This document shows, piece after piece, positions 1 through 6,130 of a stretch of 12,955 bases of DNA (positions are counted from its first letter, which is position 1; each line of letters starts with the position of its first letter). Under the pieces are notes generated by a model that ran no database searches, was not told where the DNA came from, and saw only the letters and a list, made by a program, of their open reading frames with translations. A program made the position numbers and the translations under genes. The stretch is from positions 1 to 12,955 of the forward strand of contig CAYRTS010000083.1 in the NCBI GenBank assembly GCA_964427285.1, written 5' to 3'. This stretch comes from SPCO01 sp964427285. GTDB lineage: Bacteria > Chloroflexota > Limnocylindria > Limnocylindrales > CSP1-4.

Positions 1-1934
1 CGCGACGCCTGGTCGACGAAGAGCGCGCTGAACTCCCGCTTGAAATCGACCCGGGGATACGCGGCAAGCAATCCGGGGATGATCGCCGGTCGTATGTCGG
101 CGAAGCGGTGGCCGGTAACGTCGGTGCCGGTCGAGTCCCAGAGCAGCACGACTTCGGACGCGGGATCGGGCGGCAGGGTCTCGAGATTGTGCAGCGCGAT
201 CACGTCGTAGATCGCTCGGGCGCGCGCCTCCGGTTCCCCGGCCTCGCCCACGAGCCGCTCCGCCGCGATCGCGCCGTCGATCTCGAAGCAGCCGCCGAGG
301 TCGTAGGCCGGAACCAGGCCAATGTCGTGGAGGATCGCGGACACGTAGAGGATCTCGGGATCGAACTGGAGCCGGTCGTGCCGTGCCAGCTCGACGGCCC
401 AGGCATAGCTCCGGACCGAGTGGTTCACAAGGAAGGGTGCCGCGACGTCCGCGATGAGCTCGCGGGCTCGCCGCGCGAGCGCGGAATCCGGAACGGGCAT
501 GCCGAGCCGGGTGAGTGCCTCGTCCATGATCTGGTGGACTTGAACGTGCGAGCGTTGAATCCAGCCAGGCGGAATATTGTGGTTCCGGTGGAACACGTTG
601 TCAGGATCGATACGGCGTTTCACTTCGACAAGCCGCTCCCAGTTCGGCCCGTAGGCGGCGCGGACGGCGTCGACGCCCTGATCGTCGCCAAGGTAGTTGA
701 GCCAGCGTCGCTCGATCAGGTGTTCGCTGAGGGCGCCGTGGGTCTCGCGCGTCCATGTCACATTCGCCTTGGTGTCCGCCGGATCGACCCAGACGGATGG
801 GAGCAGCAGATTGAAGCCCGCCTGGCGGTGCGGCACGGCGGTGTCCGTGACGCCGACGCGGGTAACAGCGCCATGGAAGTGCTCGAACAGGATCGCGTTC
901 ATCGGTGAAGGGGTTGACGCAAACCGCTCGACGGCGAGGTCGATGAGTTCGTCGGTCAGCCCGCGCGTGAAGCTCGACAGCCAGTAGTTGAGCGCTCCGG
1001 TCGGGAAGCCGTCGTCGAGGATGGTGTTCATGGCCGGATACGGCATTGGTCCAACCTGGACCAGGAGCGGCGAGCCCCAGGACTTGAAGGGGGCCAGGTC
1101 GGCCTCGGCCTGATCCGGGTCGCCGGCATGGCAGATCACGAGCGCCGACAGTTTCGTGCCCGAGCCGTCGGGTGCGTGCACCAGCCCCGCGAAGATCGTC
1201 AGATCGTCCGTGATGTCCGCGACGGCGTCACGATAGAAGCGGAGCAGTGCCGGGGCTGCCTCGATCGGGTGCGCGATCAGCCCGCCTGTGACCATATCGA
1301 GCGGGTGCAGCCGATACGTGAACGTGGTCGCGATCCCGAAGTTCCCGCCGCCGCCGCGCAGCGCCCAGAACAGACCCGGGTCTGATGCTGACGTGACCTC
1401 GGCAACGTCGCCGTTCGCGTTCACGAGCTCGACCGCGAGCACGTTGTCCGCTGCCAGGCCGAACTTCGCCATCAGCCAGCCGAGCCCGCCGCCCAGCGTA
1501 AGCCCGGCGATTCCCGTCGTGGAGACGGCGCCTCCCGTGACTGCCAGCCCGTGCTGCGCGGTCGCGGCATTGAGCTCGGCCCACGTCACGCCCCCCTCTG
1601 CGCGTGCCGTGCGGGCATCCGGGTCCACATGAACACCCTTCATCTCGGCAAGGTCGATCATCACGGCGCCGTCCGCGACCGCGAGCCCAGCCACATTGTG
1701 ACCGCCGCCCCGGACGCAGATCTCAAGCCCGCCTCGACGGGCGAAGCGCACTCCTGCAGCCGCGTCGGCCGCTGTCCGGCAGCGCACGATCAGCGCCGGT
1801 CGGCGGTCCACGAGCCCGTTGTGCACTCGCCGGGCATCGTCGTAACCCTCATCTCCCGCCTGCAGCAACCGTCCGGTGACGGCTGCACCAAGGGCGTCAA
1901 TGTCTGCCGGGTTCAGGGTCGGAGCCGTGCTCAT
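1..1934 (-). CDS. FAD-linked oxidoreductase (BBE type) fused to HD-domain hydrolase, C terminus cut by window edge
   Basis: The frame is open for 644 codons from ATG at 1934 to the window edge. The start is supported by AGGAGGG at 1941-1947, 6 nt upstream. Residues 1 to about 456 are a flavoprotein of the berberine bridge/6-hydroxynicotine oxidase family: an FAD-binding N half with RGGGH (75-79, His79 the usual covalent FAD attachment residue), GGGLGW (148-153) and ALRGGGGNFG (191-200), then a BBE-type end with NYLGD and NHNIPP (451-456). The residue aligned with the second FAD-linking Cys of bicovalent members appears to be Val136, so linkage is probably single. Without a stop, residues about 470-644 form an HD-superfamily hydrolase of the cyanamide-hydratase type: NHSVRSY (504-510), ILHDIGL (534-540) and a later ALHN (580-583). 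This half lacks its last few dozen residues. Substrate is unknown. Family calls are firm. The fusion is directly read, but could reflect a lost stop codon between two genes. Confidence 0.88.
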   Translation of the reverse strand, partial: MSTAPTLNPADIDALGAAVTGRLLQAGDEGYDDARRVHNGLVDRRPALIVRCRTAADAAAGVRFARRGGLEICVRGGGHNVAGLAVADGAVMIDLAEMKGVHVDPDARTARAEGGVTWAELNAATAQHGLAVTGGAVSTTGIAGLTLGGGLGWLMAKFGLAADNVLAVELVNANGDVAEVTSASDPGLFWALRGGGGNFGIATTFTYRLHPLDMVTGGLIAHPIEAAPALLRFYRDAVADITDDLTIFAGLVHAPDGSGTKLSALVICHAGDPDQAEADLAPFKSWGSPLLVQVGPMPYPAMNTILDDGFPTGALNYWLSSFTRGLTDELIDLAVERFASTPSPMNAILFEHFHGAVTRVGVTDTAVPHRQAGFNLLLPSVWVDPADTKANVTWTRETHGALSEHLIERRWLNYLGDDQGVDAVRAAYGPNWERLVEVKRRIDPDNVFHRNHNIPPGWIQRSHVQVHQIMDEALTRLGMPVPDSALARRARELIADVAAPFLVNHSVRSYAWAVELARHDRLQFDPEILYVSAILHDIGLVPAYDLGGCFEIDGAIAAERLVGEAGEPEARARAIYDVIALHNLETLPPDPASEVVLLWDSTGTDVTGHRFADIRPAIIPGLLAAYPRVDFKREFSALFVDQAS

Positions 1935-2297
1935 CGTGATCCCTCCTGCGGTCCCTCGGTACGCGTGCCCCACGTCTCGGGACGTGTAGTCTAGGGCGCT
2001 CGTCCAGGTTCCTCGACCCAAGAACGGTGTGCGACCCATCGGCGAACCAGGGTCGTCGATATCAGCGCCATACGAGCGGTGTAAGGCTAGTCGCCGGCGC
2101 ACCTGAGGGCCTTCGTGTGAGGTGAGCTCCGGACCATCCGACGCGCTTGTCGACGAACAGTTCTGGATCGTCGTGGCGGGTCTCGCCCCCCCCTTCTCTC
2201 CGAGGCTGGCGCGGGGGGTCTGGCGTGAGCCCGGAGACATGGTGCTGATACCCTCAGCGTATCGGAGCTTCAGCCAGCGCAGAGAAGGAGGCCCAAG
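1935..2297. other. Intergenic region between divergent genes, no gene seen
   Basis: This 363-nt gap separates the minus-strand FAD/HD gene from the plus-strand ACT gene. It holds the Shine-Dalgarno sequences of both genes (1941-1947 and 2285-2291) and the candidate minus promoter described separately. A C-run at about 2188-2195 faces a G-run at about 2213-2218, but the intervening sequence does not make a convincing stem. A short GTG-initiated frame at 2122-2313 runs into the ACT start and has no recognisable domain. No RNA gene was recognised. Confidence 0.6.
1971..2016 (-). promoter_or_regulatory. Candidate promoter and 5' hairpin for the FAD/HD gene
   Basis: Reading the minus strand, TCGAGG (2016-2011) and TAGACT (1993-1988) are spaced by 17 nt and lie about 55 nt upstream of the ATG at 1934, a plausible sigma-70-like pair (the -35 is weak). 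Just downstream is a 6-bp perfect hairpin, CACGTC-TCGG-GACGTG, at 1971-1986. It would fall at or near the transcript start, so it could be an operator or an mRNA 5' hairpin. Assigned by eye only. Confidence 0.3.
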
Positions 2298-2669
2298 ATG
2301 CCGAAAGATCTGACGGTTGTCCTGGTGAATCGACCTGGGACCTTGGCGGATGCCGCACAGGCGCTCGGCCGGGCGGGGATCAACATCGATGGTGTATGCG
2401 GCTCTCCATCGGGGAGTGAGGGCATCATGCACCTCTTGGTGGAGGACGCATCTGGTGCGCGTGACGCACTCACCGCAGCCGGGCTCGAGGTGCGCGACGA
2501 GCGCGATGTCGTCGTTACCTCGGTCGAGGACCGACCTGGTACCGGCGGTGAGTTGCTCAGGCGCGTGGCCGATGCAGGCGCGAACGTCGACCTCCTGTAC
2601 CTGACGATGGACGGTCGGTTGGTGCTCAGCGGCGGTGACGTCTCGGCCATTCAGCGCGCTCTCGGCTGA
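2298..2669 (+). CDS. Small tandem ACT-domain protein
   Basis: The 123-residue product consists of two consecutive ACT-like modules and nothing else. The first (about 1-68) starts with a beta strand, then VNRPGTLADAAQALGRAGIN, the classic ligand-binding turn and helix. The second (about 70-123) repeats the pattern with VEDRPGTGGELLRRVADAGAN. ACT domains bind amino acids or related small molecules at dimer interfaces, so a stand-alone tandem protein is most likely a cytoplasmic amino-acid sensor or allosteric partner; no catalytic domain is present and the ligand cannot be read from sequence. The ATG start is supported by AAGGAGG at 2285-2291 with 6-nt spacing. It appears monocistronic: behind it lie only a regulator remnant and a tRNA. 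The fold is confident, the role open. Confidence 0.85.
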   Translation: MPKDLTVVLVNRPGTLADAAQALGRAGINIDGVCGSPSGSEGIMHLLVEDASGARDALTAAGLEVRDERDVVVTSVEDRPGTGGELLRRVADAGANVDLLYLTMDGRLVLSGGDVSAIQRALG

Positions 2670-2793
2670 GCGAGGTCGGGTCCAGCGTCGAAAGGAGGTT
2701 GAGCGCGTCCTGTCCGCTGTCCGGCGATGCCTCGATCATCTGGATTAGAGCGGTGTAGGCCACTCCAACAAGCTCGAGCCGGAGGGCCGTTAG

Positions 2794-3105
2794 CGCGCTC
2801 CTGATGGCGATGACGCCGGGGTCCCGACGAAGGAGCCTGCGATCCCTGGCCAGGCGGGTGCGCGAGCCGGGCCAGTTAGCGGCGACCGAGACGACCTGAC
2901 AACGCGCGAGCGCGAGGTACTCGCCCTCGTTGATGAAGGCAGATCCAACAGCGAGATCGGCGAGATCCTCTACATCAGCAAGAAGACGGTCTCGGTTCAT
3001 GTCGCGAACATCAAGGCCAAGCTCGGCGCATCGAGTCGGATCGAGATCGCGATCTACGCGACGGAGTCGGGGTTGGTGGAGAGTCCGGCGCAGACCACGG
3101 TGTGA
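2794..3105 (+). pseudogene. Orphan LuxR-type HTH remnant (C-terminal DNA-binding domain only)
   Basis: The 73 codons from about 2884 to the TGA at 3103-3105 encode a complete LuxR/GerE-type HTH: LTTREREVLALV, then GRSNSEIGEIL, ISKKTVSVHVANIKAKLG, and a final helix with SSRIEIAIYA. The same frame continues upstream as a Gly/Ala/Pro-rich, linker-like stretch to a stop at 2791-2793, with another stop about 40 codons earlier. No ATG, GTG or TTG occurs in frame before the HTH, and no receiver, ATPase or sensor domain precedes it. This looks like the 3' end of a regulator (perhaps a large MalT-like ATPase regulator) that has lost its 5' part. The tRNA-Pro begins 44 nt downstream. Expression from the CTG at 2896 as a mini-regulator is possible but unsupported by any visible ribosome binding site. 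Confidence 0.72.
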
Positions 3106-3149
3106 TCGGCTCGGCCGCAAGACCGTTACCCTGCGGTATCCTGCGGCGG

Positions 3150-3226
3150 CGGGGAGTAGCGTAGCCTGGCAACGCGCGTGCTTTGGGAGCACGAGATCGT
3201 GGGTTCAAATCCCGCCTCCCCGACCA
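3150..3226 (+). tRNA. tRNA-Pro (anticodon TGG)
   Basis: A full cloverleaf can be drawn by eye. The acceptor stem is CGGGGAG (3150-3156) with CTCCCCG (3216-3222). The D arm contains AGCCTGG, the anticodon stem is CGTGC/GCACG (3177-3181/3189-3193), and the 7-nt loop TTTGGGA has anticodon TGG at 3184-3186. The T arm is GTGGG-TTCAAAT-CCCGC. Discriminator A3223 is followed by an encoded CCA (3224-3226). The 5' C and the TGG anticodon identify a proline tRNA reading CCA and probably other CCN codons. The 77-nt length is normal, and no arm shows an unpaired base that would suggest decay. Confidence 0.96.
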
Positions 3227-3300
3227 ATCACCGCCGCCCGCGCCCGGGTTGTTTCGGACCCTTGTGAGCCGCTTTCGGCAAGTCGTGCTAGGGTGGATCC

Positions 3301-3319
3301 TCGCCATACTGTATGGCGA
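3301..3319. promoter_or_regulatory. 19-bp perfect palindrome upstream of the cold shock gene
   Basis: TCGCCATAC-T-GTATGGCGA has 9-bp perfect arms around one central base, 77 nt before the csp GTG. It sits just after a possible extended -10 (TGCTAGGGT at 3286-3294), so it could be a repressor operator overlapping the transcription start, or a hairpin in the csp 5' leader. AT-containing palindromes stand out in this GC-rich sequence. The binding protein is unknown. Confidence 0.5.
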
Positions 3320-3395
3320 AGCGTCGCGTGGTCACTCCATTCTCGAACGGACCGTGCGCTGTGCAAATCCCAGTTCGGGGATATAGGAGGTCAAT

Positions 3396-3599
3396 GTGGC
3401 CACCGGTACCATCAAGAAGGTCGTTTCGGACCGCGGCTTTGGCTTTATCGCCGCCGAGGACACGAAGGAATACTTCTTCCATCGCGACGGACTCGACTCC
3501 TCGCTCAACTTCGATCGACTGATCGGCGGCGAGCGCGTCGAGTTTGACGTCGAGGCCAGCCCCAAGGGCCCGCGCGCCACCAAGGTGCGCGCCGCCTGA
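3396..3599 (+). CDS. CspA-family cold shock protein
   Basis: The 67-residue product matches a single cold shock domain end to end, the usual length for this family. RNP1-like RGFGFI lies at residues 13-18 and RNP2-like YFFHR near 26-30; both contribute aromatic residues that stack on single-stranded nucleic acid. It continues with GERVEFDVEASPKGPRATKV, the last strands of the OB barrel. Members act in the cytoplasm as RNA chaperones and transcription antiterminators, and many are constitutive rather than cold-induced. The start is GTG at 3396, with AGGAGG at 3385-3390 at 5-nt spacing; an overlapping ATG at 3394 is out of frame. A leader of roughly 100 nt separates it from the candidate promoter/palindrome, and a strong terminator follows, so it is a single-gene unit. 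Confidence 0.95.
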   Translation: MATGTIKKVVSDRGFGFIAAEDTKEYFFHRDGLDSSLNFDRLIGGERVEFDVEASPKGPRATKVRAA

Positions 3600-3607
3600 C
3601 GGCTCCC

Positions 3608-3630
3608 GGTAGACGGCTCGCCGTCTGACC
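3608..3630 (+). other. Small hairpin just after csp
   Basis: AGACGG-CTCG-CCGTCT (3611-3626) is a 6-bp perfect stem, extendable by GGT/ACC across a one-base bulge. It lies 11 nt after the csp stop and ahead of the main terminator. It has no T-run of its own, so it may protect the csp mRNA 3' end or assist termination. Confidence 0.4.
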
Positions 3631-3637
3631 GTAACTG

Positions 3638-3672
3638 CGTGGCTCGTCTTCGGACGGGCCACGTTTCGTTTT
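3638..3672 (+). terminator. Rho-independent terminator of csp
   Basis: An 11-bp stem (3638-3648 with 3653-3663, containing one G-U pair) is capped by a TTCG tetraloop at 3649-3652 and followed by GTTTCGTTTT. Stem, stable loop and T-rich tail are all present, 39 nt after the csp stop codon. Confidence 0.85.
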
Positions 3673-3768
3673 CGGCCGCCTCGCTCACCCCGCGCTGCGT
3701 CCCCCCTGCGCTGCGGCCCACCGTCAGCCCTCGTCCCGGCACCGGCCCGGCAGGCGGGCGCTCCTGCC

Positions 3769-4446
3769 TTACCGCCCCCACAACGCTGCGACGACCGAGG
3801 CGATCGACACGACCGCGAACGCCGCGATCGTGAGCCCGGACGCGACGTTGATCCGCCGCACCCAGGCGATCGTGACCCTGGCACGCACGGCGGCCACGAC
3901 CGTCGTCAGGACGATCCACCAGGCAGTGGATCCCAGGAGCACGCCAAGCGTGATCGTCGCGCTCCCGGCGGCGTCGTCTCCGGCTACGCCCAGCCCCGCG
4001 AACAGTGCCCCGAACGACAGGATCGTCATCGGGTTGGTCAGGGTCAGGCCAAGGATGGATAGATAGGCCCCGACGAGGCCGCCCCGACGGACGGTCACCT
4101 GCGACGGATCGCGCGGCGCCGCCCGGGCCGTGGTCCAGGCCAGCCAGAGCAGGAACACCCCGCCGAACAACCCGAGCAGCGGCCGAGCATCGACGAGAAC
4201 CTGGCTGATCGCCCCGAGGCCAAAGGCCGCGATCGCGCCGTAGGTTGCATCGGCGGTCGCCACGCCCAGCCCGGACGCAAGCCCCACGGCCCGCCCCTCC
4301 GCGAGCGTGCGGCGGATGACCAGCAGGCTGATCGGCCCCACTGCGGCCGCGATCGTGAAGCCAAGAACGAAGCCGCGCAGCGCGAGTGCCAGGTCCAGCG
4401 GGTTGCTCCCTTCGAGACGCCAGTCACGTACCCTTCCATGATGCAT
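3769..4446 (-). CDS. LysE/RhtB-family amino-acid exporter
   Basis: The reading from ATG 4446 to TAA 3769 gives 225 residues, slightly long for a family of about 200-220. It is almost entirely hydrophobic, with about six membrane segments. The first has the LysE-type GFTIAAAVGPISLLVIRRTL signature, the second contains GLGVATADATYGAIAAFGLG, and the fourth carries the conserved LTNPMTILSF. LysE/RhtB proteins export amino acids or similar compounds across the cytoplasmic membrane; the substrate cannot be inferred here. The start is uncertain: homology begins about 16 residues after ATG 4446, and a GAAGGGAG Shine-Dalgarno (4413-4406) precedes a CTG at 4398 that would suit the family better. ATG 4446 overlaps the divergent luciferase-like gene by 9 bp. 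An Lrp-type regulator, a common controller of such exporters, lies about 1 kb away. Confidence 0.9.
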   Translation of the reverse strand: MHHGRVRDWRLEGSNPLDLALALRGFVLGFTIAAAVGPISLLVIRRTLAEGRAVGLASGLGVATADATYGAIAAFGLGAISQVLVDARPLLGLFGGVFLLWLAWTTARAAPRDPSQVTVRRGGLVGAYLSILGLTLTNPMTILSFGALFAGLGVAGDDAAGSATITLGVLLGSTAWWIVLTTVVAAVRARVTIAWVRRINVASGLTIAAFAVVSIASVVAALWGR

Positions 4447-5373
4447 TCGCCAGCGGCCGCCGGCCGACCGATCAAGGTCGGAATCCAGCTCCCCGAAGTC
4501 GAGCGCGAGGTGCGCTGGCCGGAACTGCTCGACATGGTCCGCACCATCGAGGACCTGGGCTTCGATTCCATCTGGCTGGGCGAGCACCTCCTCTATCGCT
4601 GGCCGGATCGGGACCCGCGCGGTCCCTGGGAGGCGTGGACGACGATGGGCGCCATTGCCGCCTCCACCACGAGGGTCGAGTTTGGCCCGCTGGTCGCCTG
4701 CACCAACTTCCACAACCCGGCGCTGCTCGCGAAGCAGGCGGCCACGATCGACGAGATCTCGGGCGGTCGCTTTATCCTGGGGCTTGGCGCCGGCTGGAAC
4801 GAGACCGAATTCCGCGCCTTCGGCTTCCCCTTCGATCATCGGATCGACCGGTTTGAGGAGGCGTTCACGATCATCCGGACGCTCCTCCGCGACGGCGCCA
4901 TCGACTTTGACGGTCGCTGGTACCAGGCCCGCGACTGCGAGCTGCTCCCGCGCCCGCGACCTGGTGGCCCACCACTGATGATCGGGTCGAACGGCCCGCG
5001 AATGCTCCGCGCCAGCGCACCCCATGTCCAGTCGTGGAACACCTGGTTCTCCGACACCGGCAACGACCCGGCCGGCGTGGCCAGCCTCCGGGCGCGCGTG
5101 GACGCGGCCTGCCTTGAAGTCGGGCGTGATCCCGCTGAAATCGAGCGGACCGTGGCCGTGTTCGTCCGGCTTCCGGACGGCGCCGGTCGGGTCCAGGGGG
5201 AATACACCCAGGATGAGGCCACGCCGCTGGAGGGCAGCCCCGTCCAGATGGCGGAGGCCCTGCGCGCCTACGCGCGAGAAGGCATCGGGCACGTCCAGCT
5301 CGTGGTTGATCCGATCACGGTGGCCTCGATCCGTGCCCTCGCCGCCGTCCTCGGGGAACTCGATCGAAGGTAG
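4438..5373 (+). CDS. LLM-class (luciferase-like) F420-dependent oxidoreductase
   Basis: The 311-residue product is a single luciferase-like TIM barrel. Visible family features are IKVGIQLPE (strand 1, 12-20), LGFDSIWLGEH (40-50), the segment from STTRVEFGPLV to NPALLAKQAATID (76-105), then GGRFILGLGAGWNETEFRAFGFPF (109-132), and a DHRIDRFEEAFTIIRTLL helix (133-150). This pattern is typical of subgroups using reduced F420 (or FMN) to oxidise or reduce small organic substrates in the cytoplasm; cofactor choice and substrate are inferred only from family resemblance. Two adjacent ATGs (4438, 4441) could start it and no Shine-Dalgarno is visible. A TACCCT box at 4429-4434 ends 6 nt before ATG 4441, a spacing compatible with a leaderless transcript. 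It diverges from the exporter gene and is followed after 88 nt by an Lrp-type regulator. Confidence 0.9.
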   Translation: MMHSPAAAGRPIKVGIQLPEVEREVRWPELLDMVRTIEDLGFDSIWLGEHLLYRWPDRDPRGPWEAWTTMGAIAASTTRVEFGPLVACTNFHNPALLAKQAATIDEISGGRFILGLGAGWNETEFRAFGFPFDHRIDRFEEAFTIIRTLLRDGAIDFDGRWYQARDCELLPRPRPGGPPLMIGSNGPRMLRASAPHVQSWNTWFSDTGNDPAGVASLRARVDAACLEVGRDPAEIERTVAVFVRLPDGAGRVQGEYTQDEATPLEGSPVQMAEALRAYAREGIGHVQLVVDPITVASIRALAAVLGELDRR

Positions 5374-5408
5374 GCATCAGGGCGCCCTCCCGGCGCGCGA
5401 GACACGGA

Positions 5409-5437
5409 TCGAAATCGCCGCTGTGCGGTGCTAGCAT
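5409..5437 (+). promoter_or_regulatory. Candidate promoter for the Lrp/AsnC gene
   Basis: TCGAAA (5409-5414) and TAGCAT (5432-5437) are spaced by 17 nt, each matching four of six sigma-70 consensus bases, and end 24 nt before the ATG at 5462. The position is good, but the boxes are only moderate. Confidence 0.35.
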
Positions 5438-5461
5438 CCCGTCCGCCATGCGAGCCAGCTC

Positions 5462-5968
5462 ATGACCCGTCCGCCCGACCCGACACCTCGATCGCGCCCC
5501 GTGCCACGTCGCGGCAGCGAGGAGGTGTCCGCGCTCGACAAGCGGATCATCGAGCACCTCCAGACGGACGGGCGGCGGCCGTTCACCCAGATCGCAGCCG
5601 AACTCGGGGTCTCCGAGGCCGCGGTCCGCGCGCGAACCAATCGACTCATCGAGCGCGGGATCCTCCAGGTCGTCGGCGTCACCGATCCCCTCAAGCTCGG
5701 CTTCCACCAGATGGCGATGATCGGCATCCGCTGCGAGAGCGACAAGCTGATCGCGGTGTCCGAGGCCCTCGCCGCGATGCCGGAGGTGGACTACGTGGTC
5801 ATCACCGCAGGGACGTACGACCTCCTCATCGAGACCGTATGCGAGGACAACGAGGCGCTGCTGGTCTTCCTGGCCGAGCGCCTTCGCGCGATCGAAGGGG
5901 TGCGCGAAACCGAAACGTTCGTGTATCTGCGCCTGGTCAAGCAGACCTATCAGTACGGGACGCGCTGA
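5462..5968 (+). CDS. Lrp/AsnC-family transcriptional regulator
   Basis: The 168-residue product has the standard two-part Lrp layout. After a Pro/Arg-rich N-terminal extension of about 24 residues comes an HTH: LDKRIIEHLQTDGRRPFTQIAAELGVS with recognition helix EAAVRARTNRLIERGIL (25-68). A RAM (ligand-sensing) domain follows at about 82-160, including the VDYVVITAGTYDLLIETV segment (109-126). Such proteins form dimers to octamers, sense amino acids and control amino-acid transport or metabolism. Plausible targets in reach are its own promoter, the luciferase-like gene and the divergent LysE exporter, but no binding site is demonstrated. The ATG at 5462 lacks a clear Shine-Dalgarno. A GTG at residue 22 (5525) follows AGGAGG with no spacing, so is less likely. 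The gene is bounded by short gaps of 88 and 162 nt. Confidence 0.92.
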   Translation: MTRPPDPTPRSRPVPRRGSEEVSALDKRIIEHLQTDGRRPFTQIAAELGVSEAAVRARTNRLIERGILQVVGVTDPLKLGFHQMAMIGIRCESDKLIAVSEALAAMPEVDYVVITAGTYDLLIETVCEDNEALLVFLAERLRAIEGVRETETFVYLRLVKQTYQYGTR

Positions 5969-6130
5969 ATGAGTCGCGTTGACCGGGACGACGCGCAGCC
6001 CGCGAGGAAACCGTTGCCCGGGTGCACCGCCACGACGGCCCGGACGTACCAACAGCCGAGCAGCAGCGGCTAAGATGGACCGATCCACGGTGCCCCGCCG
6101 CCGTCCTCACCCCGCGGAGCGAGCACGAGA

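Noticed and set aside
108..908. Plus-strand frame of 266 residues
   Set aside because: Antisense to the FAD/HD fusion, whose minus-strand frame carries clear domain motifs; the plus translation has no recognisable domain.
2122..2313. 63-residue plus-strand frame with GTG start
   Set aside because: Overlaps the well-supported ACT gene start in another frame, with no domain and no convincing ribosome binding site.
3011..3307. Minus-strand frame of 98 residues containing GRRDLNPRSRAPKA
   Set aside because: This is the antisense translation of the tRNA-Pro, a well-known spurious protein type; the tRNA explains the sequence.
3340..3385. T-arm-like string (GTGCAAATCCCAG with TTCGGGGA) suggesting a tRNA fragment before csp
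   Set aside because: No matching acceptor or anticodon arm can be drawn; the resemblance is too short to mean anything.
3769..5292. 507-residue minus-strand frame apparently fusing a long N-terminal part to LysE
   Set aside because: The upstream part is antisense of the luciferase-like gene and shows no domain; the real exporter begins near 4446-4398.
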